NCBI GenBank assembly: GCA_964423095.1
Contig: CAYRDI010000040.1
Location: forward strand, 1-19,762
Source of the DNA: Micavibrio_A sp964423095
GTDB lineage: Bacteria; Pseudomonadota; Alphaproteobacteria; Micavibrionales; Micavibrionaceae
Length of the DNA stretch: 19,762 nt
Reading direction: 5' to 3'
The position numbers were made by a program, and so were the translations under genes. Positions within the stretch are counted from its first letter, which is position 1. The number at the start of each line of letters is the position of its first letter. A model generated the notes under the pieces. That model had not been told where the DNA came from. It saw nothing but the letters and a program-made list of their open reading frames with translations, and made no database searches. Shown one piece after another: positions 14,269-19,762 of this stretch.

Positions 14269-14863
14269 AGGAATGATGCAAACAATGAAAAACGCAATGG
14301 CAACGCTTTGGAACAAAAGTGAAGAACATTTTGAATCCGCCGCAAAGGTCGTGGACGGAAACCTGATCATATCCCTGCCCGATGCGATCAACCCGATTGT
14401 CTGGCGCATGGAACTGGGCAGCGTGAAGGCCTCCGCGCTCGAAGTGAAACAGCACGAGACGAACGGAACCTATATCCTGTCCCTAAAAACACCCAAAGGC
14501 GAAGTGCATGACATCGCCCCCTATGCCATAAGAGAAGGGGCCGTAGCCGCCCTGATGCGCGTATCCGCCGCTCTGCAATCGGCCGAAGGGCGCATGACGG
14601 CCGCCGTGCAAACAACACCCCACGGCGAACAGGCCGGCCATCCCGTCTTCATGAAACCGGATGCAGGGGCCTTAAAATGGATCTTTGCGCTGGCGGGCGT
14701 AATTGTCCTCGTCTTTTTGTTTGCATCACTGGCAAAAACTTCGCCCGGTGTCCGCGTGGCCGAAGATATCCCAGGGCAAACCAGCGCGTCTTCAACCACA
14801 GGCACAGCACAAACGGAAAGCGGCGTAGCGCAATCCGCCGACGATGCGTTGAAAGGCTATTGA
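14261..14863 (+). CDS. Single-TM protein between DotM and DotL, unknown function
   Basis: A product of up to 200 residues with a soluble N-terminal domain (about 20-118), a single membrane segment (138-156) and a Ser/Thr/Gln-rich tail of about 40 residues. The N-terminal domain contains VVDGNLIISLPDAINPIVWRMELG and HDIAPYAIREGAVAALMRVS. The first ATG (14261) overlaps the dotM stop by 8 nt; ATGs at 14273, 14276 and 14285 are alternatives and AAGGA lies at 14268-14272, so the start is uncertain. No family is recognised. Its place between two coupling-complex genes, 6 nt before dotL, suggests a lineage-specific part or adaptor of that complex. Confidence 0.8.
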   Translation: MHKGMMQTMKNAMATLWNKSEEHFESAAKVVDGNLIISLPDAINPIVWRMELGSVKASALEVKQHETNGTYILSLKTPKGEVHDIAPYAIREGAVAALMRVSAALQSAEGRMTAAVQTTPHGEQAGHPVFMKPDAGALKWIFALAGVIVLVFLFASLAKTSPGVRVAEDIPGQTSASSTTGTAQTESGVAQSADDALKGY

Positions 14864-14869
14864 TAAAAA

Positions 14870-17188
14870 ATGGCAATTAATGAAAAGCGGTACGGCTATT
14901 ACAAGCACTTGCGGGACGTTCGCCCCGTGTATGTGCGTTTGGGCGACTGGATGTCGCGTCCGAACAACGAATTCGCCGTATTTCTTTTCACGTTGGTGCC
15001 TCTGTATTTCATGCCGATGACCCGCAATTTTGCGGACCTCGTGCTGGTTGTGAACATACTCTATTTCCTCTGGTTGCGCCGCCGCCCCCGTGTGCTGCCG
15101 TTCAAAATGCCGATGGATTCCAAATACAAGGATATAAACAACACGGGGGCTGGCCGGTCCGGAAAACCGGAAGGGATTCTCTATCTTGGGAACACGCGCG
15201 GCCCCAACAACACGGGCGAAGAAATATGGTTCACCAATTCGGATGCGCGAACACATATTCTTTATCTCGGCACCACCGGGGCCGGTAAGACCGAAGGTTT
15301 GAAATCGATTGTCTCAAACGCCCTGACATGGGGTTCCGGCTTCGTTTATATCGACGGGAAGGCCGATACGGATTTATGGTCGTCGCTGTCATCGCTCGTC
15401 CGCCGTTTCGGGCGTGATGACGATCTTCTGGTTCTGAACTACATGACCGGTAACTCCGATGCGCGTGCGCCATCGAATTCCATGAACCCGTTTTCTTCCG
15501 GTTCGGCATCCTACCTGACCAACATGCTCGTTTCCTTGATGCCGCAGGCCGAAGGTGACAACGCGATGTGGAAAGAGCGTGCGGTATCGTTGATCTCCTC
15601 CCTGATGCCCGCGCTGACATGGAAACGTGACAATCAGGATATTCCGCTCTCCGTTTCTTCGATCCGCGATTATCTGAACTTCAACAACGTCGTCAAACTT
15701 TCGCGTGATGATGCCCTGCCGCCGCAGCTCCGTGACAGTATCAAGGGCTATCTGGATACGCTTCCGGGCTATGTCGATGCCGCGTTCGATGATTCCGGGC
15801 GTGAAAAACCGCTCGGCCCGGATCAACCCGCCGTGGATACGACCACCGTGCGCCAGCAGCACGGGTACCTGACGATGCAGTTTACGCGTTCCTTGCAATC
15901 GCTGGGCGATGATTACGGATACATTTTCGATACGCAAGCCGCCGATGTGGACATGGTGGATGTCGTATTGAACCGCCGCATCCTGATCGTTCTGATCCCG
16001 GCCCTCGAAAAATCTTCGGACGAAACGGCCAACCTCGGTAAAATCGTGGCGGCCACAATCAAAGGGATGATGGGCTCCACGCTGGGCGCCAACGTGGAAG
16101 GCGAAACATCTACCGTCATCGACAACAAACCCACCCATTCCGCCACGCCGTTCATGACGGTGTTCGACGAAGTCGGATACTATATTTCCGATGGTATGGC
16201 CGTGATGGCGGCGCAGGCGCGATCGCTGGGCTTTTCGCTCGTCTTCGCAGCACAGGATTTGCCGGCCTTGCAAAAACGGGTGAAGGAAGAATCCCGTTCC
16301 ATCACCGGTAACTGTAACATCAAGATTTTCGGTAAATTGTCCGACCCGACCGACACAAAAGATTACTTTGAACGGCAGGCCGGTAAAGCACTCGTGCTGC
16401 AAACAACGGGCTTCCAGTTGCAAGGCTCCGTATCCACCGGAAACTTCTACGACAATCTGGGTGCCAGCATTTCCGCACAAGACCGCGCCGACTACGGGGA
16501 TTTGAAAAAGCTGCGTGAAGGCGAAGCGATCATGATTTTCGAAGGCACCGTGATCGATGTCCAGATTTTCTATTCCAACCCCGGTCATGCCAAGGCGATG
16601 CGCGTAACGCGCTTCCTCGCCTTGCCGCCACCCGATGAACAGATTATCAAACATCGCGCAAGCATTACCAAGCTCCGCGATTTCATGGTCAGCAAGTCGT
16701 GGACAGCCGAAAAGGCGGATGTCAAAGCCTTGACCGCACCGGAAATTGAATCCCTGCACGATGGTTATAAATTTGGAATCAAGCAGGCCGAAACCGCCAT
16801 GATGGCGGGAATTGTGGGCGTTGCCAGCCTTCATGCAAAACAATATCCCGAAGAGGCCGCAAAGGCCCTTTCCGGTAAAGAAGACATCGCACCGCCGCCG
16901 CCCTCCACGCCCGCCGCGGCCCCGCTCGCGGCCGATCCCGCACAAAAGCCTGCGGGTGCCGGAAGCGCAAAAGGCAATCCGATGGGCTTTTTCAAAAAGA
17001 CGGAAAACAGCACGGCACCCGCAACAGAACCCGCAGCACCCGTGCGGCAGGACAAAAAGGTTTCTTTCACCGATCTTGTTGCGCAAAATACGCAAAAACC
17101 GGACATTACGCTTGATCAGGAAACCCGCAAAATTCTGGAAGAGGCAGGCACGAACGCCGCACACTCATTATTCAAGGACAAGGAATAA
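14870..17188 (+). CDS. dotL: DotL/IcmO-like type IV coupling ATPase
   Basis: A 772-residue inner-membrane ATPase of the VirD4/TraG/DotL coupling-protein family, which selects and feeds substrates to a type IVB secretion machine. It has two N-terminal membrane segments (about 34-50 and 55-69), Walker A GTTGAGKT (134-141), the conserved FVYIDGKAD, Walker B MTVFDE (429-434) and the sensor stretch FAAQD (459-463). The all-alpha domain insertion lies between the Walker boxes. After about residue 640 comes a C-terminal extension with a Pro/Ala-rich linker and a charged helix; in Legionella DotL the C-terminal extension docks adaptors such as IcmS/IcmW and LvgA. No such adaptor gene is seen here. 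There is no strong ribosome-binding site; spacing to both neighbours is 4-6 nt, implying coupling. Confidence 0.92.
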   Translation: MAINEKRYGYYKHLRDVRPVYVRLGDWMSRPNNEFAVFLFTLVPLYFMPMTRNFADLVLVVNILYFLWLRRRPRVLPFKMPMDSKYKDINNTGAGRSGKPEGILYLGNTRGPNNTGEEIWFTNSDARTHILYLGTTGAGKTEGLKSIVSNALTWGSGFVYIDGKADTDLWSSLSSLVRRFGRDDDLLVLNYMTGNSDARAPSNSMNPFSSGSASYLTNMLVSLMPQAEGDNAMWKERAVSLISSLMPALTWKRDNQDIPLSVSSIRDYLNFNNVVKLSRDDALPPQLRDSIKGYLDTLPGYVDAAFDDSGREKPLGPDQPAVDTTTVRQQHGYLTMQFTRSLQSLGDDYGYIFDTQAADVDMVDVVLNRRILIVLIPALEKSSDETANLGKIVAATIKGMMGSTLGANVEGETSTVIDNKPTHSATPFMTVFDEVGYYISDGMAVMAAQARSLGFSLVFAAQDLPALQKRVKEESRSITGNCNIKIFGKLSDPTDTKDYFERQAGKALVLQTTGFQLQGSVSTGNFYDNLGASISAQDRADYGDLKKLREGEAIMIFEGTVIDVQIFYSNPGHAKAMRVTRFLALPPPDEQIIKHRASITKLRDFMVSKSWTAEKADVKALTAPEIESLHDGYKFGIKQAETAMMAGIVGVASLHAKQYPEEAAKALSGKEDIAPPPPSTPAAAPLAADPAQKPAGAGSAKGNPMGFFKKTENSTAPATEPAAPVRQDKKVSFTDLVAQNTQKPDITLDQETRKILEEAGTNAAHSLFKDKE

Positions 17189-17192
17189 CGGC

Positions 17193-17882
17193 ATGATCGC
17201 ATCACAACGCGGCAATGCCATGATCTATATTCTGGTCGGCATATTCCTCTTTGCCGCACTGGCCTACACGTTCGTAAAATCCGGAAAAAGCGGGCAGGGA
17301 AAGTTGACCGACAGACAGGCCGATGTTGCCGCCACGGAAATTCTCGGCTATGCCGGAACCATTTCAAAGGCGGTGGACCGCCTTCGCCAAAAAGGATGTT
17401 CCGAACAACAAATCAGTTTTGAAAATTCTCTGGATGCGCTCCATACAAATCCATCGGCACCTTCCTCCCATGAATGTGATTTATTCGATACGGCTGGTGC
17501 CGCCCTCACCCCCGCGCAGGCACAAACCGGATGGTTCGCCGGAACGCTGGGGGCGTATAATTTTTTCTACACATCCGGCGATGCGCTCACAGGGTCGGCA
17601 ACGGATTGTGCGGCAAAATCCTGCGCCGAAATCAATCTGACCTTAAAGGATATTTCAAAAGCCCTTTGCGATGCGTTGAACAAACAACTGGGCCAACTCA
17701 CCTCCTTTACTCCCATTCCTTCGGATACGCTGCAGGCCTGCCCGTTCGATGGCACGTTCGATTGTGGCGGCACGGCGACAACGCTGGTCTTTGCTGCCTC
17801 TCCGCTATCGGGGAAAAGCGCAGCCTGTTTCAATGACACGGTAACGGGTTACACCTTCACAACAGTTTTGGTGGCCCGTTAA
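17193..17882 (+). CDS. Cys-rich pilin-like membrane-anchored protein
   Basis: A 229-residue protein starting 4 nt after dotL, with AAGGA about 8 nt before its ATG. The N-terminus (SQRGNAMIYILVGIFLFAAL) has a short basic lead with a Gly followed directly by a hydrophobic helix (about 9-27). This resembles a class III or pilin-like sorting signal, though the usual Glu at position +5 is absent. The exported remainder has about eight Cys (for example GC at 67, EC, DC..SC, LC, AC..DC, AC), suggesting disulphides outside the cytoplasm. The family is not recognised. Co-location suggests it serves the secretion system, perhaps as a surface or substrate-like component. The open frame extends upstream to 16812 but overlaps dotL and is a shadow there. 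Confidence 0.8.
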   Translation: MIASQRGNAMIYILVGIFLFAALAYTFVKSGKSGQGKLTDRQADVAATEILGYAGTISKAVDRLRQKGCSEQQISFENSLDALHTNPSAPSSHECDLFDTAGAALTPAQAQTGWFAGTLGAYNFFYTSGDALTGSATDCAAKSCAEINLTLKDISKALCDALNKQLGQLTSFTPIPSDTLQACPFDGTFDCGGTATTLVFAASPLSGKSAACFNDTVTGYTFTTVLVAR

Positions 17883-17891
17883 AAAAATTTC

Positions 17892-17931
17892 GGGGACAGG
17901 TTAGAATTCTTGACGCTTTGCGTCATTTCCC
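17892..17931. repeat. REP-like palindrome upstream of the RAYT gene
   Basis: Inner perfect hairpin TGACGC-TTT-GCGTCA (17911-17925), enclosed by GGGGA (17892-17896) and TCCCC (17928-17932 region). The left end reads GGGGACAGG, similar to the GGGGACAG words often seen beside Y1 transposase genes. RAYT genes typically sit next to the palindromes they mobilise. Confidence 0.5.
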
Positions 17932-17945
17932 CTAGTCTTTGCCTC

Positions 17946-18632
17946 ATGGCCAGACAAGCAAGAATCGTCCTTCCGGACACACCCCATCACATCACGCAAC
18001 GCGGCAACCGTGGCGAGAACGTCTTTTTTGAAAAGGGCGATTACGAAGCCTATATCGAATTCCTCACCGAAGAATGTGCGGACAAGGGAGTATCCATCTG
18101 GTCTTACTGCCTGATGCCCAACCAGATTCAATTGATTGCGGTTCCGCAAAAGGAAAACGCGCTGGCCCGCGCGCTGGGTGAAGCGCATCGCCGCTACACC
18201 CGCCGGATCAACGAACGAAATGAATGGCGCGGCCATTTGTTTCAGGACCGTTTCTTTTCCTATCCCATGGATGAAAACCATTTGTTGAATGCGGCGCGGT
18301 ACATTGAAACCATGCCTGTGTTTGCCGGGATCGCACCCACACCGGAAAGCTATCTGTGGTCGTCCGCCCGCGCCCATGTGAAAGGACGCGATGACAAACT
18401 CCTCACCCCCGAAAAACCGCTGCTTCATTTTGTGCCGGACTGGTCGGCGTTTTTGACACAATGGCCGGCAAGCACCGACCCCAAAGCCATCGAACGCCAT
18501 TTGCAAACGGGGCGCCCGCGCGGGAATGACCAGTTCCTCGATGCCGTGGAAAGCATGGTGGGCCGCACCGTCCGCCCGCAAAAACCGGGCCGCCGTTCGA
18601 TCACCTTCACCAAGAAATTGCGCGGGAATTAG
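17946..18632 (+). CDS. REP-associated Y1 transposase-like protein (RAYT) with altered HUH motif
   Basis: A 228-residue member of the Y1_Tnp / REP-associated tyrosine transposase family. Conserved blocks are VLPDTPHHITQRGNRGENVF (8-27), YCLMPN (54-59), GEAHRRYTRRIN (78-89), GHLFQDRF (96-103), ARYIETMPV (117-125, with Tyr119 as the candidate nucleophile) and WSSARAH. The family's catalytic HUH pair, usually NHVHL, reads NQIQL: Gln60 (CAG, 18123) and Gln62 (CAA, 18129). Both metal-binding His are therefore lost, each by a third-position change from CAC/CAT. The reading frame is otherwise intact. The MPV in place of the usual NPV is a further deviation. The start at 17946 is taken because the family begins MARxxRI; no Shine-Dalgarno is visible. 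Probably inactive as a nuclease or repurposed as a DNA-binding protein. Confidence 0.88.
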   Translation: MARQARIVLPDTPHHITQRGNRGENVFFEKGDYEAYIEFLTEECADKGVSIWSYCLMPNQIQLIAVPQKENALARALGEAHRRYTRRINERNEWRGHLFQDRFFSYPMDENHLLNAARYIETMPVFAGIAPTPESYLWSSARAHVKGRDDKLLTPEKPLLHFVPDWSAFLTQWPASTDPKAIERHLQTGRPRGNDQFLDAVESMVGRTVRPQKPGRRSITFTKKLRGN

Positions 18633-19102
18633 TCGATTATATCGATGTAGCCCACACTCTTATCACTTAGGACAAAACGGGCTTTTTCTTTCGGCATACA
18701 ATTCTCGTTATATGCCGGTCGAAGATAATAACTGCGGCCCTTACGAAAAATTTTGACAACAATACCGTTCTTAATAAATGCAAAGGCCCAAGCATTATCA
18801 CTATTCAAAAGAGGAACTTTTTTTGAATAGTCACCTAGATCTGCTTTTATATATTGTTTAGTACGAGCACCCGCCCCCCCTACACTCAGCGCATAGGGAG
18901 GAAGAACACAAACGGAATCCCACTCAAAATTTGTTACGTCCTTCAAATAAACTTCTGTCTGTCCTGCCTTAATCGCATGGTCGACTTTCCGCCAGAATGG
19001 ATTTGACATGGTAATAAGAAAATAACAGCCAATGCCCGCAGCGACGACAGAAACCGTAATAGCCGTTATGATACGACGTTTGCACATCTTTTTTGTTATC
19101 AC
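18629..19102 (-). CDS. Membrane-anchored hypothetical protein, AT-richer than neighbours
   Basis: A 157-residue protein with a basic N-terminus and one membrane helix (about 11-31), then an exported domain containing FEWDSVCVLPPYAL, a pattern (F-x-W-D-x-V then P-P-Y) seen in a scattered family of hypothetical proteins. The start is GTG at 19102, overlapping the argS stop in a GTGA arrangement that suggests translational coupling; ATG at 19087 is an alternative. Base composition is clearly lower in GC than argS or the RAYT gene, with codons such as ATA, TTA and AAT frequent, hinting at recent acquisition. Its stop overlaps the stop of the RAYT gene. Function unknown. Confidence 0.7.
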   Translation of the reverse strand: MITKKMCKRRIITAITVSVVAAGIGCYFLITMSNPFWRKVDHAIKAGQTEVYLKDVTNFEWDSVCVLPPYALSVGGAGARTKQYIKADLGDYSKKVPLLNSDNAWAFAFIKNGIVVKIFRKGRSYYLRPAYNENCMPKEKARFVLSDKSVGYIDIID

Positions 19103-19762
19103 ATGCGTTTTGGAATGGAAATGCCGAGCAGTGACAACGCCGTTTCCAGCGTTTGATATGTCATGGCACAGAGCGCCAGACGGCTGTTTTTAAGGATTTC
19201 ATCTTCTTCGGACAATATATGGCAGTTGCCGTAGAAGGATGAAAACGCCTGCGCCAGACGGTACACATAGTCACACAACATGTGGGGTGTATAGTTTTTT
19301 GCCGCGCCTTCGACCGCATCGGGAAATTCCGTCAACACCAGCGCGAGCGGACGATCCCCATCCCGTAACACCAGCGGCGAAATTTCGTCCAGATTATAGC
19401 CGGCCTTTGCCAGCAGCGATTTGATCCGTACCGCCTGATAAAGCAAATACGGGCCGGTTTTCCCTTCAAAGCTGGTCAGACGGTCAATATCGAACACGTA
19501 ATCCGCCTGCCGTTGGTTTTGCAGATCGGCGAATTTGATAGCGGCGATTCCAACCTTGTGCGCCACGTCTTCTTTTTCGGCCGTGGACATGTCCTTGGCC
19601 AAATTCGCTTCTTCCATACGGACGTAAGCGCGTTCCTCGGCCATGGCGATCAGATCTTCCAGCTTCATCACGCCGCCCGCACGGGTTTTAAAGGGCTTTC
19701 CATCCGTACCGTTCATGGTGCCAAACCCCGCATGGGTCATTTCGACATCATCGCGGACAAGG
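19099..19762 (-). CDS. argS: Arginyl-tRNA synthetase, C-terminal part (gene continues beyond window)
   Basis: Reverse-strand frame open to the window edge, giving about 220 C-terminal residues of a class I arginyl-tRNA synthetase, which charges tRNA-Arg. The stretch GKPFKTRAGGVMKLEDLI corresponds to the ArgRS equivalent of the KMSKS loop. HKVGIAAIKFADLQNQRQADYVFDID and SFEGKTGPYLLYQAVRIKSL follow, then the helical anticodon-binding DALR-type domain and the typical ending LLGISIPKRM. The N-terminal HIGH-containing part lies outside the window. A hypothetical gene overlaps its stop by 4 nt. Confidence 0.95.
   Translation of the reverse strand, partial: LVRDDVEMTHAGFGTMNGTDGKPFKTRAGGVMKLEDLIAMAEERAYVRMEEANLAKDMSTAEKEDVAHKVGIAAIKFADLQNQRQADYVFDIDRLTSFEGKTGPYLLYQAVRIKSLLAKAGYNLDEISPLVLRDGDRPLALVLTEFPDAVEGAAKNYTPHMLCDYVYRLAQAFSSFYGNCHILSEEDEILKNSRLALCAMTYQTLETALSLLGISIPKRM

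Noticed and set aside
15389..17164. 591-residue reverse ORF opposite dotL
   Set aside because: Antisense shadow of a well-supported DotL gene; its Gly/Arg/His/Phe-rich composition is typical of complementary-strand frames.
16812..17192. Upstream extension of the pilin-like protein
   Set aside because: It overlaps the 3' end of dotL in another frame, is Pro/Arg-rich shadow sequence, and the ATG at 17193 has a good ribosome-binding site.
1..19762. CRISPR arrays, insertion sequences with terminal repeats, rRNA genes, toxin-antitoxin or phage genes
   Set aside because: None seen; the only mobile-element-related gene is the RAYT at 17946.

Overview
The window looks like a piece of a draft alphaproteobacterial chromosome of moderate GC. 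The acetolactate synthase subunits, arginine-pathway enzymes and DotL/DotM-type coupling proteins all read as alphaproteobacterial in style. A Micavibrionales or Rhodospirillales-like lineage is plausible, but the sequence alone does not settle it. Two runs of exactly 10 N (2804-2813 and 4919-4928) look like fixed-size scaffold placeholders; one cuts a hypothetical gene and the other cuts ilvC.

Region 1 (1-5365) is branched-chain amino-acid biosynthesis. It opens with a 22-residue leader peptide (9-77) made mostly of Leu, Val and Ile codons, followed by mutually exclusive antiterminator and terminator pairings. This is a textbook-style translational attenuator, placed ahead of ilvB (acetolactate synthase large subunit). 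After ilvB come a small secreted or membrane peptide gene and a reverse-strand gene broken by the first N run. Next are ilvN (small subunit), a lipoprotein gene with a strong terminator, and ilvC (ketol-acid reductoisomerase) with a REP-like palindrome and a bidirectional terminator. ilvB and ilvN are therefore separated, which is unusual for genes normally adjacent.

Region 2 (5364-9827) is a mixed set of single genes: a proline-rich secreted protein, a small hypothetical, an EamA-type transporter, a palindromic intergenic repeat, an exported Trp-rich hypothetical, an orphan flagellar rod-like (FlgC-type) protein, a DUF3299-like exported protein and a YahK/CAD-type zinc alcohol dehydrogenase.

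Region 3 (9828-12801) holds argG and argH in overlapping order. A short ORF with an Arg-codon cluster precedes argG. argH ends short of the usual family C-terminus, and a convergent tRNA-Thr(TGT) lies 12 nt beyond its stop.

Region 4 (13045-17882) is a tight four-gene cluster: a DotM/IcmP-like protein, an unrecognised single-TM protein, a DotL/IcmO-like coupling ATPase, and a Cys-rich pilin-like membrane-anchored protein. It is read as the substrate-recruiting coupling module of a type IVB secretion system, separated here from any other dot/icm gene.

Region 5 (17883-19762) carries a REP-associated Y1 transposase-like (RAYT) gene in which both histidines of the HUH catalytic motif are glutamines. 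It also has an AT-richer membrane-anchored hypothetical overlapping the end of argS, and the 3' part of argS. The strongest candidates for new biology are the altered RAYT, the ilv attenuator and the undescribed proteins inside the DotM/DotL cluster.
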